From Synergistaceae bacterium (lineage in GTDB: Bacteria > Synergistota > Synergistia > Synergistales > Aminobacteriaceae), in the NCBI GenBank assembly GCA_018436595.1, contig JAHDLC010000032.1:1-43551 (forward strand): a stretch of 43,551 nucleotides of DNA. Reading direction: 5' to 3'. A program made the position numbers and the translations under genes. The notes under the pieces were generated by a model. That model was not told the DNA's origin. It saw nothing but the letters and a program-made list of their open reading frames with translations, and did not search any database. How positions within the stretch are numbered: the first letter of the stretch is position 1; every line of letters begins with the position of its first letter. This document shows positions 24,058 to 32,952 of the stretch, piece by piece.

Positions 24058-24804
24058 TTGGACGTCATCCCATTCCAGAGGAAAAACCGGAGCGACGTGA
24101 TTTTTGAAAAACTCCAGGAACTCATAGGTGACGGGCAATGGAAGCCCGGAGACCGTTTCCCCACGGAAATGGAACTAACCCGCCTGTTCAACGTGGGGCG
24201 GTCCACGGTCCGGGAAGCGCTGAACCACCTGAAAACCTCAAACCTCATCCAAGTCATTCCCGGAAAGGGCACCTTCGTTACAAAACCTCTCGGGGTGGAG
24301 CATCAGATCCTCTCCCGCCACATTCCCGACAGCGCAACCGCACAGGAACTGTTCAATATCATCGAGTTCCGCATCTGCATCGAGCCCTCCACCGCCTATC
24401 TTGCGGCGGAACGGATCTCCGGCCCCCAGAAAAAAAGACTCCTCAGCATCGCCGGAGCTGTGGACAACGAAGAACTCTCTCCTGCGGAATTCGCCGAGAC
24501 GGATATCGCCTTCCACATCTTCCTGGCGGAAATCACGGGAAACCCCCTCTGCGTGGAGATCATGAACTACCTCCACACATTCTTCTACAAGCAGCAGATC
24601 GTCACATCCCTCATATCGGCTCGAAAAAAGGCGGCGGCCCAAAGCCACATCGCCATTGCAAAAGCCGTGGCCGCCCATAACGCAAAGACAGCGGAAAAAG
24701 AAATGCGTGCTCATCTGTGCAATACACGGGAATATCTCGAAAGCATCGTCCGGGAAACGGCCCTCCCGGAAATTTCCAAAAATCAGTCCGGAGGTGGATC
24801 ATGA
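24058..24804 (+). CDS. GntR-family transcriptional regulator (FadR subfamily)
   Basis: 248 residues from the TTG at 24058, which follows GAGGAGGAG by 7 bases; the longer frame crosses the promoter and operator and is not used. Winged helix at about 15-80 with the recognition helix in EMELTRLFNVGRSTVREALNHL and wing GKGTFV. The C-terminal FCD domain (about 95-230) has the metal and ligand set typical of the group: Asp and His in ETDIAFHIF, His in QSHIAIA and His in AAHN. Ligands are usually organic or sugar acids. Its stop overlaps the transketolase start by 4 bases (ATGA), tying it to the catabolic genes it probably represses. Confidence 0.9.
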   Translation: MDVIPFQRKNRSDVIFEKLQELIGDGQWKPGDRFPTEMELTRLFNVGRSTVREALNHLKTSNLIQVIPGKGTFVTKPLGVEHQILSRHIPDSATAQELFNIIEFRICIEPSTAYLAAERISGPQKKRLLSIAGAVDNEELSPAEFAETDIAFHIFLAEITGNPLCVEIMNYLHTFFYKQQIVTSLISARKKAAAQSHIAIAKAVAAHNAKTAEKEMRAHLCNTREYLESIVRETALPEISKNQSGGGS

Positions 24805-25622
24805 ATCCTGAAAGAATCGCAGAACTGAAAGAAAAGGCGCGGGCTGTGCGCCTCGGCATTATAGAGGCCCTCGGCCTCGAGAAGAGGGGACATCTCGGCG
24901 GTTCCATGTCATGCGCCGACATCGTGGCGGCACTGTATTTCTACAAAATGCGCCATGATCCGAAAGACCGCTTTATGCCCGACCGGGACCGGTTCATCAT
25001 GAGCAAGGGACATTCCGTGCTCGCCCAGTACGCCGCCCTCGCGGAGGCAGGCTATTTCCCGAAGGAAACCCTGAAAAAAACCAAAACCCTGGGATGCATT
25101 CTCCAGGGACACCCCGAGCGGGAAACCCCGGGAGTGGAGGCCAACACCGGTTCCCTCGGACAGGGGCTGTCCATCGGAATCGGCATGGCTCTCGGAGGGC
25201 GCCTTGACGGTCTCGGCTACCACACGTGGGTTATCCTCGGCGACGGGGAACTTGCGGAAGGGCAGGTCTGGGAAGCTGTCACGGCAGCATCGGCCTTCAA
25301 GCTGGACAACCTCACCGCTATCGTGGACATGAACGGCATCCAGGCAGTGGGCAAGACCTGCGACCGGTACGATCTCGGCGACATCCGCGGCAAATTCTCC
25401 GCTTTCGGCTGGAAGACCTTCGAGATCGACGGCCACGACATGACCCAGATAGTCCGTGCCCTGGATGAGGCATCCGAAGTCAAGGGAGTCCCCACCGCCA
25501 TCATCGCCCGGACGGTGAAGGGCAAAGGCGTATCCTTCGCCGAGAACACCCACGCCTACCACAACAACCTGCTGACGAAGGAACAGCAGGAACAGGCCGT
25601 GCGCGAAATACTCGCCATGTGA
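24801..25622 (+). CDS. Transketolase, N-terminal (thiamine diphosphate-binding) subunit
   Basis: 273 residues, the standard size for the N-terminal half of a split transketolase. The thiamine diphosphate motif GDGELAEGQVWEA is at about 144-156 and the substrate-site block RGHLGGSMSCADIV at about 27-40; the GMG-type GSLGQGLSIGIGMALG is also present. The ATG at 24801 has GGAGGTG upstream and overlaps the regulator stop. It needs the C-terminal subunit encoded next. Such split enzymes also include two-carbon transferases that do not act on classical pentose phosphates; given the reductase, dehydrogenase and carboxylate transporter around it, a specialised substrate is plausible. Confidence 0.9.
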   Translation: MNPERIAELKEKARAVRLGIIEALGLEKRGHLGGSMSCADIVAALYFYKMRHDPKDRFMPDRDRFIMSKGHSVLAQYAALAEAGYFPKETLKKTKTLGCILQGHPERETPGVEANTGSLGQGLSIGIGMALGGRLDGLGYHTWVILGDGELAEGQVWEAVTAASAFKLDNLTAIVDMNGIQAVGKTCDRYDLGDIRGKFSAFGWKTFEIDGHDMTQIVRALDEASEVKGVPTAIIARTVKGKGVSFAENTHAYHNNLLTKEQQEQAVREILAM

Positions 25623-25636
25623 GGAGGACGGGAACG

Positions 25637-26560
25637 ATGTTGATCAACCTTCGGACTGCCTACGGCGAGGAACTTCTCGCCCTTGCGAAAGAAAATTCCA
25701 GGGTCGTGGCACTGGACGCGGACCTCTGCGGCTCCACCCAGTCGGTGGTGATCGAGAAGAACTTCCCCGAGCGGTATTTCGAGATGGGCATCGGCGAACA
25801 GAACATGATCTCCGTGGCGGCAGGCCTTTCCCTCACAGGCAAGATCCCCTTCGCCCACTCCTTCGCCGTGTTCGCCTCGGGGCGCCCCTTCGACCAGATC
25901 CGCCAGAGTGTCTGCCTGCCGAAGCTCAACGTGAAAATCGTCGGTTCGAGCTGCGGCCTCTCCGACTTCGGCGACGGCGCCACCCACCAGTCTTTCGAGG
26001 ATCTGGCCACCATGAGGGTGCTTCCCGGAATGACCGTCTTCTGCCCCGCCGATGCAGTGGAGACGAAGTGGGCCGTCCGGCAGGCGGCAGCCATCGACGG
26101 ACCTGTCTACATCAGGCTGAACCGGAACGACCTTCCCGTTCTCTTCGACGAAAAGACTCCCTTCGAAACAGGAAAACCCCTGGTGGTGAAAGAAGGCTCC
26201 CAGGTCGCCCTCGTCGCTACGGGCACCATGACGGCCATCGCCATGGAAGCCGCCGGCCTCCTTGAAACGAAGGGCATCTCCGCCAGGGTCATCCACCTCG
26301 GGACCATCAAGCCTCTCGACACAGCCGCACTCGCGAAGGCGGTAAACGGCGTCAGGGGCATCGTCACCTGCGAAGAGCACACCATCTACGGCGGACTCGG
26401 TTCGGCAGTGGCGGAAGCCCTGTGTGCAGCTCCCCTGCCCATGCGCATGGTGGGAATCCAGGACAGGTATGGCCAGTCGGCGGTCTGCTACGACGAACTT
26501 CTCGTGCATTACGGCCTGACGAAGGAAAATATCGCGGCGGCTGCCGAAAAACTGCTGTAA
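25637..26560 (+). CDS. Transketolase, C-terminal subunit
   Basis: 307 residues containing the pyrimidine-binding domain (about 1-160; YFEMGIGEQNMISVAAGLS holds the conserved Glu that activates thiamine) and the C-terminal transketolase domain (about 180-300; VALVATGTMTAIAMEAAGLL, EEHTIYGGLGSAVAE). A GTG overlapping the upstream stop is in frame, but the ATG at 25637 follows GAGGAGG by 9 bases and is preferred. Makes the active heterodimer with the preceding gene product. Confidence 0.9.
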   Translation: MLINLRTAYGEELLALAKENSRVVALDADLCGSTQSVVIEKNFPERYFEMGIGEQNMISVAAGLSLTGKIPFAHSFAVFASGRPFDQIRQSVCLPKLNVKIVGSSCGLSDFGDGATHQSFEDLATMRVLPGMTVFCPADAVETKWAVRQAAAIDGPVYIRLNRNDLPVLFDEKTPFETGKPLVVKEGSQVALVATGTMTAIAMEAAGLLETKGISARVIHLGTIKPLDTAALAKAVNGVRGIVTCEEHTIYGGLGSAVAEALCAAPLPMRMVGIQDRYGQSAVCYDELLVHYGLTKENIAAAAEKLL

Positions 26561-26596
26561 AATTTCGATAAAAGATACCCAACGGGAGGGATTGCA

Positions 26597-27481
26597 ATGC
26601 AGAACATTGGATTCATCGGTCTCGGGATCATGGGGAAGCCCATGGCGAAGAACCTTCTGAAGGCAGGGAAATCACTGGTAGTGTACGATATCGTACCCGC
26701 AGCGGTGGAAGAGCTCGTCTCCGAAGGCGCCCAGAAGGGAACGAGCCCGAAGGACGTGGCGGAGCGGAGCGACATGGTCATCACCATGCTGCCGAACTCT
26801 CCCCACGTGAAGGAAGCCGTCTGCGGCGAAAAGGGCATCCTCGAAGGGGCCAAAAAAGGACAGATCATTGTTGACATGAGCTCCATCGCCCCCCTGGTGA
26901 GCCGGGAACTCGGGGCGCTCCTCGCCGAAAAGGGAGCCGAGATGCTCGACGCCCCCGTCAGCGGGGGCCAGGAAAAGGCCGAGAAGGGAACCCTCGCCAT
27001 CATGGTGGGCGGAAGCGAAGCATCCTATGAAAAGGTGAAAGACATCCTCGCCTTCATGGGCAAGAGCACCCTCGTGGGCGATCTCGGCGCAGGGCAGACC
27101 ACCAAGCTGGTGAACCAGAGCATCGTGGCCGTGAACATCGCCGCCGTCGCCGAAGGCATGGCCTTCGCGAAAAAGGCCGGAGTAGACCCCGAAAAGGTGT
27201 TCAACGCCATCCGGGGCGGCCTCGCCGGCAGCCAGTGCATGGAGGACAAGGCCCCCCGCATGTTCGAGGGCAGATACAACCCGGGCTTCCGGATCAACCT
27301 CCACATCAAGGACCTGAACAACGTCCTCGAGACGAGCCGCTCGCTCCACGTGTCCATGCCTCTGACGGCCCAGCTCATGGAAATGTTCCAGAACCTGGCC
27401 GCCGACGGCCACGAGACCCTGGACCACGGCGCCCTGGGCCTGTTCTACGAAAAGCTCAACACCCTGTCGCTGAAGAAATAG
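26597..27481 (+). CDS. garR: 2-hydroxy-3-oxopropionate (tartronate semialdehyde) reductase-like, HIBADH family
   Basis: 294 residues. Rossmann loop GFIGLGIMGKPMAKNL at 5-20, substrate loop DAPVSGGQEKAEKGTL at 118-133 and catalytic Lys 170 in GAGQTTKLVNQ: all features of beta-hydroxyacid dehydrogenases, and the overall pattern is closest to GarR. GarR reduces tartronate semialdehyde to glycerate with NAD(P)H; 3-hydroxyisobutyrate or other beta-hydroxy acids remain possible. GGGAGGG lies before the ATG. Followed by a gap of 154 bases with a hairpin before the transporter genes. Confidence 0.85.
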   Translation: MQNIGFIGLGIMGKPMAKNLLKAGKSLVVYDIVPAAVEELVSEGAQKGTSPKDVAERSDMVITMLPNSPHVKEAVCGEKGILEGAKKGQIIVDMSSIAPLVSRELGALLAEKGAEMLDAPVSGGQEKAEKGTLAIMVGGSEASYEKVKDILAFMGKSTLVGDLGAGQTTKLVNQSIVAVNIAAVAEGMAFAKKAGVDPEKVFNAIRGGLAGSQCMEDKAPRMFEGRYNPGFRINLHIKDLNNVLETSRSLHVSMPLTAQLMEMFQNLAADGHETLDHGALGLFYEKLNTLSLKK

Positions 27482-27498
27482 GGAAAGCAGTCCGGAAG

Positions 27499-27518
27499 CC
27501 GCTCCCTCCGGGGAGCGG
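27499..27518. promoter_or_regulatory. Intercistronic hairpin with UNCG-type tetraloop before tctC
   Basis: CCGCTCCC (27499-27506), loop TCCG, GGGAGCGG (27511-27518): perfect 8-bp stem closed by C-UCCG-G, a very stable tetraloop class. No U tract, so it may mark mRNA processing or a 3' end between the enzyme genes and the transporter genes, allowing separate levels. Confidence 0.5.
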
Positions 27519-27635
27519 CACACCTGCGGAAAAGGAGGGATGCCTGGGGGGAAAGCCGGGTGATCCAGAAAGGGTAGGCGGAAAGACAGCTTCTGTTCCA
27601 CAGATACCAATACCTGACAAGAAGGAGTGGTTATT

Positions 27636-28691
27636 GTGAAGAAGTTCGCTACCATTATCGCCGTTGTCCTCATTGCGGCCCTCGCCCTCGGCGGCACCGC
27701 CTTCGCGGCGGACAAGATCTGGCCCAAGGGAACCCCCACGGTCATCGTCGGCTTCGGTGCCGGCGGCGGCACCGACACGTCCGTGCGGCCCATGGTCGCC
27801 CTCATGTCCAAGTACCTGAACGAAACCATCAACGTGGCCAACATGCCCGGCGCAGCCAGCGCGGTCGCGGCCGAGCACGTCCTCGGGCTCCCGGGAGACG
27901 GCTACACCATGTTCGCCACCGGATCCGGATGCTTCGGCGGCTTCAAGATCAAGGAAACGTCCAATTCCGGCTGGGAAGAGTGGACGTCCTGGCATCCCTT
28001 CCAGGGTCCCGCAGCCATCCTCGTGGGCGCCAACAGCGAAATGAAGACCTTTGACGACGTGGCGAAGGCCCTCAAGGAAGGCAAGATCAACATGGGCATC
28101 TCCGGCTTCGGCAACGGACCCCACGTCATCATGCAGGCCATCGCGGAAGTCGCGGGCATCAACGAGATCAACTACGTCACCTTCGACGGCGACCGGAACG
28201 TGGCCACCGCAGTCCTCGCCGGTGAAGTCGAAGTGGGCATCGTGACCTTCTCCTCCGCCATCGACATGGCCCAGGCAGGAACCATCCGCGCCGTCACCGT
28301 CATGATGAAGGAACCCATGAAAATCACCGACACCATCACCATCGATCCCATCGTCAAAGTTCTTCCCGGCAGTGACAAGATCCCCGACCTGAGCGAAACC
28401 TGGCCGATCTGCATCCGCCGCGACGCTCCCCAGGAGATCAAGGACAAGATCACCGAGGCCTTCCACTGGGCCCTCAAGCAGCCTGAAATTCTTGAATACA
28501 CGAAGCAGAAGGGCCTGAACATCGTCGGGCTCACCGGCGACGATGCCGACCGCTTCCTCTCTCTCCAGATCTCCGGTTACTCGTGGGTGCTCTTCAACGC
28601 GAAGATGGCGGAGAAATCCCCCGCCGACTTCAACATTCCCAAGCTCGCCGACTGGAACTGGGAGACCGAAAAGAAGAAGCTGAACAAATAA
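27636..28691 (+). CDS. tctC: Tripartite tricarboxylate transporter substrate-binding protein, TctC family
   Basis: Periplasmic receptor of 351 residues from the GTG at 27636 (AAGGAG 8 bases upstream). Signal peptide about 1-25 (FATIIAVVLIAALALGGTAF). Mature protein starts KIWPKGTPTVIVGFGAGGGTD, the first of two ligand loops of the TctC family, followed by NVANMPGAASAVAAEHV and GDGYTMF. Ligands are usually di- or tricarboxylates or other organic acids. Its genes lie with the permeases in the usual C-B-A order. Confidence 0.92.
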   Translation: MKKFATIIAVVLIAALALGGTAFAADKIWPKGTPTVIVGFGAGGGTDTSVRPMVALMSKYLNETINVANMPGAASAVAAEHVLGLPGDGYTMFATGSGCFGGFKIKETSNSGWEEWTSWHPFQGPAAILVGANSEMKTFDDVAKALKEGKINMGISGFGNGPHVIMQAIAEVAGINEINYVTFDGDRNVATAVLAGEVEVGIVTFSSAIDMAQAGTIRAVTVMMKEPMKITDTITIDPIVKVLPGSDKIPDLSETWPICIRRDAPQEIKDKITEAFHWALKQPEILEYTKQKGLNIVGLTGDDADRFLSLQISGYSWVLFNAKMAEKSPADFNIPKLADWNWETEKKKLNK

Positions 28692-28692
28692 C

Positions 28693-29181
28693 ATGACAGG
28701 AAGAGTGCACAAGGGCTCCGGGGCGGACTATATCTCCGCCGTATGCCTGATCGTCTTCGGGGCGGCGTTTTCAGCCGCCGCCCTGAAGATGCGGGTATTC
28801 AACAACTCCCTTCTCGTCTCCCCCGGGCTTTTTCCTCTCATTCTGGGAGGCGTGTTCATCCTTCTGGGCTTCCTCCTTCTCCGCTCCGCAGCAAAGCGGG
28901 GCGGAAAGGACCAGGCCCTCCATGTCCTCGGGAAGGAAAACCTGACCGCTTTTTTCTCCTCTCCGAAGGTACGGAAAGGAACCGTCCTGCTCCTCCTCGT
29001 CGTCGCGTATGTCGCGGCGGTGGCATATATCCCGTTCCTCTGGGCAACAGCGGGATATCTCATCGTCACGTTCCTCTACCTCAAGGCCATGAAGCTGCAC
29101 TGGAGCATTCTCCTGGCCTTTGCGGCGGCCTGGGTGATCACCGCAGCCTTCCGGGATCTCTTCCGGATCCCCATGCCGTAA
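28693..29181 (+). CDS. tctB: Tripartite tricarboxylate transporter small permease, TctB family
   Basis: 162 residues with four predicted membrane segments (about 12-30, 43-62, 98-115, 130-155), as in TctB. It starts one base after the tctC stop. The ribosome binding site is weak (purine-rich end of tctC), consistent with translational coupling. Confidence 0.85.
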   Translation: MTGRVHKGSGADYISAVCLIVFGAAFSAAALKMRVFNNSLLVSPGLFPLILGGVFILLGFLLLRSAAKRGGKDQALHVLGKENLTAFFSSPKVRKGTVLLLLVVAYVAAVAYIPFLWATAGYLIVTFLYLKAMKLHWSILLAFAAAWVITAAFRDLFRIPMP

Positions 29182-29196
29182 GAAAGGGAGGAGATC

Positions 29197-30756
29197 ATGG
29201 AAATACTGCATCTTCTCGCGGATGAAGCAGCACAGGTCGGGGTCTCCCTTGTGGGAGCCCTCAACCCGACAATTCTCGGACTGATCTTCGGTGGAAGCCT
29301 CCTGGGAATGCTCGTGGGAGCGATCCCCGGACTCACGGCCACCATGGCCCTGGCCCTGCTGATCAACCTCTCCTATGGCATGCCCCTGGAGAACGCCGTG
29401 GCCTTTCTTCTCGCCGTGTACGTAGGGGCCGTCTCCGGAGGTCTCAACGCGGCCATCATGATCAACATCCCCGGCACCCCATCGGCGGCGGCCACCTGCC
29501 TCGACGGCTTCCCCCTGGCGAAGCAGGGCAAGGGCGGCCTTGCCATCGGCACGGGGCTCATCGCCTCCTTCGTGGGTACCCTCTTCAGCATTCTGGTCAT
29601 GATCTTCCTCTCCCCCCTCATCTACAAGATCGCCCTGAGGTTCGGCCACTGGGAACTCTTCCTGCTGGCCCTCTTCGGCATCATGATCTGCGGTACCCTC
29701 TCCGCAGGAAAGGACCCCCTCAAGGGGTGGATCGTGGGCTTCCTCGGCTTCGCAGCCGCCATGGTGGGCATGGAGCAGATCTTCGCCTACCCGAGGCTCA
29801 CCTTCGGCTTTTTGCAGCTTAAGGGCGGCCTTCCGCTCATTCCTGCGCTCATCGGCGTCTTCGGGGTCTCCGAGTTCCTCGCCGTCCTCCAGGAGGAAGT
29901 GGCCTACAAGATCGAAGGAAAAGTCGGCAAGGTCATCCCACCCATGAAAGAATTCGTTCCCCTCATCCCTTCGGCGATCCGCTCGGGAATCATCGGCGTC
30001 ATCATCGGCGCCATCCCCGGAGCCGGAGAGGACATCGGAAGCTGGCTTTCCTACGACGTGGGCAAACGGCGCTCCAAGAAGGGACATCTCTTCGGCACCG
30101 GCAGCTATGAAGGCCTCGTCTGCTCCGAGGTGGCCAACAACGCCGTCATCGGCGGCGCCATGATCCCCCTGCTCACCCTCGCCGTTCCCGGCAGCCCCCC
30201 GTCGGCCATGTTCCTGGCCGCCGTCTGGCTTCACGGCGTCCGGCCCGGCCCCATGCTCAACTTCGAAAACCCCGGCTTCCTGCCCCTCGTGGCCGCCATG
30301 CTCATCCTCGGATCCATCGCCATGCTCATCTGGGGGCTGTCACTCGCCAAGCCTATGGTGGCGGTGCTCAAGATCAAGCGGGAAATCCTTCTGCCCATCG
30401 TCATTCCCCTGACGGTGATCGGCGCCTACGCCGGCGGCGTCAGGCTTTTCGACGTCTACCTCATGCTCGCCTTCGGCGTGCTCGGCTACGTGCTGCGCCA
30501 GATGGACTACCCCCTCGCTCCGCTGGTCCTGGGACTCATCCTCGGCCCCCTGGCCGACACAAGCTTCCGGAGGGCCCTGCAGCAGAGCCGCGGCGCCATA
30601 ATGCCCCTTCTCGAACGGCCCATCGGCCTCATCCTGCTGGCCTGCGTCGCGTGGCTGATCTGGACCGGCATCAGGGGAACCAGGAGATACTATGCAGAAA
30701 AGGCGGTAATCGACGCGGCGGAAGACGCCGCTGCGGAAGCCGCCGAGCAGAATTGA
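29197..30756 (+). CDS. tctA: Tripartite tricarboxylate transporter large permease, TctA family
   Basis: 519 residues, about 11-12 membrane segments. Family signature blocks are GALPGLT-like GAIPGLTATMALALLINLSYG (about 47-65), INIPGTPSAAATCLDGFPLA (about 90-109) and a second half with GAIPGAGEDIGSW and LAVPGSPPSAMFL. AGGGAGGAG precedes the ATG. It is the transport channel of the TctCBA system. Confidence 0.93.
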   Translation: MEILHLLADEAAQVGVSLVGALNPTILGLIFGGSLLGMLVGAIPGLTATMALALLINLSYGMPLENAVAFLLAVYVGAVSGGLNAAIMINIPGTPSAAATCLDGFPLAKQGKGGLAIGTGLIASFVGTLFSILVMIFLSPLIYKIALRFGHWELFLLALFGIMICGTLSAGKDPLKGWIVGFLGFAAAMVGMEQIFAYPRLTFGFLQLKGGLPLIPALIGVFGVSEFLAVLQEEVAYKIEGKVGKVIPPMKEFVPLIPSAIRSGIIGVIIGAIPGAGEDIGSWLSYDVGKRRSKKGHLFGTGSYEGLVCSEVANNAVIGGAMIPLLTLAVPGSPPSAMFLAAVWLHGVRPGPMLNFENPGFLPLVAAMLILGSIAMLIWGLSLAKPMVAVLKIKREILLPIVIPLTVIGAYAGGVRLFDVYLMLAFGVLGYVLRQMDYPLAPLVLGLILGPLADTSFRRALQQSRGAIMPLLERPIGLILLACVAWLIWTGIRGTRRYYAEKAVIDAAEDAAAEAAEQN

Positions 30757-30804
30757 AGATCCGCTCCGGAGAATACCCCGGTTCATGAGGAGGAGAGAGA
30801 AACT

Positions 30805-31842
30805 ATGCGTGCAGTGGTGAAATACAAAAGGGAAGACGGCAACACGGAAGTGCGGGACGTTCCCGTACCGGAGATCGGGCCTTCCGATGTCCTGGTGAAG
30901 GTGGCCTATATCGGCATCTGCGGAAGCGACCCCCACATGTTCCACAACCAGGTTTCATACCCCATGGCGGTGCCCATCATCCTCGGGCACGAATTCTCGG
31001 GGACCATTGAAAAAGTCGGTTCGGACGTGAAAAACTGGAAGCCCGGCGACCGGGTCACCGCCGAAACCCATGCCCGCTTCTGCGGCAAATGCGTCCTCTG
31101 CAAGACCAACGACTACCGCTTCTGCAGGGAACGCAAGGGATACGGCTTCGGTGTGGACGGCGCCTTCGCCGAATTCGTCTCCGTTCCTGAGAGAATCCTC
31201 CACGCCGTTCCCGACTCGGTCACCCTCAAGGACGCCTCCTGCACCGAACCCGTCTGCGTGGCCTACAACGTGGTCATCGCCAAGATGGGCGTCAAGGCCG
31301 GCGACTCCGTGGCCGTCCTCGGCCCCGGACCCATTGGCATCCTGTGCATTCACATGGCCAAAACGGCGGGAGCCAGCAACATCGTCGTCTTCGGCGCCCC
31401 CGGCGACGAAAAGCGCCTCGAAATCGCCCGGGCCTACGGGGCGACAGAGACCTACGTCCTGGGCGGATCGGTGGATCCCAAGACCGTGGCGGCCAAGTTC
31501 AACGAAGGCTACGGATTCGACAAGGTGGTCGACGCGGCGGGACCAGCCGCAACCCTGAAAATATCCATGGACGTCGTCATGCCCGGCGGCATCATCAACA
31601 AGGTCGCCTGGGGTCCCAAGCCGGTGGACATGAGCCTCGACCCCCTGCTCTCCAAGGGCGTCACCCTCCAGGGCTCCTTCAGCCACACCTGGGACATCTG
31701 GGAAAAGGTCCTCGTCATGATGGGCCAGGGACAGATGCCCCTGGACGCCCTCATCACCCACGAACTGCCCCTCGAGGAATGGCACGAGGGCTTCGAGCTC
31801 ATCGAAAGCAGGGAAGGCCTCAAGGTCGTCCTGAAGCCCTGA
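30805..31842 (+). CDS. Zinc-dependent alcohol/polyol dehydrogenase (MDR family)
   Basis: 345 residues. Catalytic zinc ligands are seen in GICGSDPHMF (Cys) and GHEFSG (His, Glu); the structural zinc site has four Cys in CGKCVLCKTNDYRFC. The cofactor loop is VLGPGPIGILCIH. Most like sorbitol, L-threonine 3- or L-idonate 5-dehydrogenases; a polyol or hydroxy acid linked to the transketolase/GarR pathway is the likely substrate. GAGGAGGAG lies before the ATG. Last gene of the operon, ended by the terminator at 31856-31898. Confidence 0.88.
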   Translation: MRAVVKYKREDGNTEVRDVPVPEIGPSDVLVKVAYIGICGSDPHMFHNQVSYPMAVPIILGHEFSGTIEKVGSDVKNWKPGDRVTAETHARFCGKCVLCKTNDYRFCRERKGYGFGVDGAFAEFVSVPERILHAVPDSVTLKDASCTEPVCVAYNVVIAKMGVKAGDSVAVLGPGPIGILCIHMAKTAGASNIVVFGAPGDEKRLEIARAYGATETYVLGGSVDPKTVAAKFNEGYGFDKVVDAAGPAATLKISMDVVMPGGIINKVAWGPKPVDMSLDPLLSKGVTLQGSFSHTWDIWEKVLVMMGQGQMPLDALITHELPLEEWHEGFELIESREGLKVVLKP

Positions 31843-31855
31843 CAGCAAAAAGCAG

Positions 31856-31898
31856 AGACACAACGGGCCGGGGAGACGATCCCCGGCCCGCTGTGTCT
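31856..31898. terminator. Strong terminator, probably bidirectional
   Basis: Outer stem AGACACA (31856-31862)/TGTGTCT (31892-31898) and inner stem CGGGCCGGGGA (31864-31874)/TCCCCGGCCCG (31880-31890), with a short loop. It lies between the stop of the dehydrogenase and the stop of the convergent Spy-like gene and can serve both. Confidence 0.85.
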
Positions 31899-31917
31899 TA
31901 CGTTTGAGTACCGTTCG

Positions 31918-32718
31918 CTATTTCCTCGGGCGCCGGCCGTGCCTGCTCCACATCCTGTCGGCCTTCTCGAGCTGTTCGTGGGTCAGCATCCCGCGGAATT
32001 CGCCGTAGGTTCCCGCCATGGCGAGGGCTCCTTCAGAGAGAATATCCACGGCCTTTTCGGCGGTCTTGCCGATCATCCCGTCATCCATTGTTCCGTCCCG
32101 GAGGGCGGCCCGGCCTTCCTTCAGCACGGCCAGCAGCTTGCCCATCCGCTCCTGCATGCCAGGGGCCGAATCTTTAAAGAGTTTTTCGGCCTTCTCCCGC
32201 TGTTCTTCCGTCAGGTCCAGGAAATCACGCCTGAAATGGGGATGTTTCCCGGGAAAATCCGCAATCCGCTGCTCCGCCCGTTTCTCCAGGAGGGCAAGGA
32301 CATTCTCCACCTTGGCGCGCTGTTTTTCGTCCAGCATCCCGTACAGGTCCGCAGCGGCCCGGAGGGCTCCCTCCGCCACCTCCAACAGTCCGGGGCGCGC
32401 AGCCGCAAGGGCTTCCCCGGCCTTTTTTCCGTCGAAGGGCTCAGCACCGGAAAACAGCATACGGGCCTCCCCCCGAAGACCGAACAGAACCCTGGCCGCA
32501 GTCCATTTCTGCTCCCGCAGCTTCTCCAGTATGCCGTCCGCCTTTGCCCACTGCTCTTCAGTGAAATCCAGCGGGTTGACCGCCCGGAACAGTTCCGCCC
32601 TGAAGGACGGCTCTCCGCTCCTCCACCGCCCCGGAGCCCCCCAGGCCAGCGCTCCTCCGAGAAGAACCAGGACCGCCGCTGCCAACAGCCCCGTGGTAAA
32701 TATCGATCGTTTTTTCAT
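31918..32718 (-). CDS. Spy/CpxP-like periplasmic protein with duplicated LTxxQ-type domains
   Basis: 266 residues from the ATG at 32716-32718 (GGAGGGAGG 8 bases upstream; an earlier in-frame start has no site). Signal peptide about 1-30 (IFTTGLLAAAVLVLLGGALAWGAPG split across its core). The mature protein has four helical motifs of the LTxxQ type: LDFTEEQWAKAD, GMLDEKQRAKVE, LDLTEEQREKAE and GMLTHEQLEKAD. A normal Spy or CpxP is about 160 residues with two motifs, so this looks like two fused copies. Spy-type proteins are periplasmic chaperones, and CpxP restrains CpxA. It is divergent from a CpxR/CpxA-like pair, which supports such a role. Confidence 0.8.
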   Translation of the reverse strand: MKKRSIFTTGLLAAAVLVLLGGALAWGAPGRWRSGEPSFRAELFRAVNPLDFTEEQWAKADGILEKLREQKWTAARVLFGLRGEARMLFSGAEPFDGKKAGEALAAARPGLLEVAEGALRAAADLYGMLDEKQRAKVENVLALLEKRAEQRIADFPGKHPHFRRDFLDLTEEQREKAEKLFKDSAPGMQERMGKLLAVLKEGRAALRDGTMDDGMIGKTAEKAVDILSEGALAMAGTYGEFRGMLTHEQLEKADRMWSRHGRRPRK

Positions 32719-32848
32719 GTGTTCTGCCTCCCTCCGCAAGATGCCGGGGTGTTCCCCGGTGCGGCAGGATCATACACCGGAGAGCATGAAGGTGCCCTTC
32801 AGACAATCCGCAGGAACATCAAGAAAAGTAAACCTCTTCTCCCCCTTC

Positions 32849-32863
32849 TTTACCAACCTTTAC
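32849..32863 (-). promoter_or_regulatory. CpxR-type binding box
   Basis: On the minus strand GTAAAGGTTGGTAAA, an exact match to GTAAA-N5-GTAAA, the CpxR consensus known from Enterobacteria. It lies between the Spy-like gene and the cpxR-like gene. A further single GTAAA is at 32828-32832 on the plus strand. Its centre (32856) is about 42 bases upstream of the start predicted from the TATAAT at 32886-32891, the position used by activators that touch sigma factor. Confidence 0.75.
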
Positions 32864-32885
32864 CCCCCGACCCTTCCCGCTGTCG

Positions 32886-32891
32886 TATAAT
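32886..32891 (+). promoter_or_regulatory. -10 element of the cpxR-like promoter
   Basis: Consensus TATAAT, with no recognisable -35 at 16-18 bp (GC-rich spacer), as expected where an activator replaces it. Transcription would begin near 32898. Confidence 0.6.
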
Positions 32892-32952
32892 GGCTTCAGC
32901 GCCGGGAAGGTTATTGTCCCGGCCGATTCATGCACGAGAGGAGGCGATGGCC

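Noticed and set aside
32799-32807. TTGTCTGAA-like sequence in the cpx intergenic region and GTCAGACAA at 42267-42275, as more sites for the 7210 or GntR operators
   Set aside because: Single 8-9 base matches are expected by chance in a window of this size and neither is paired or palindromic.
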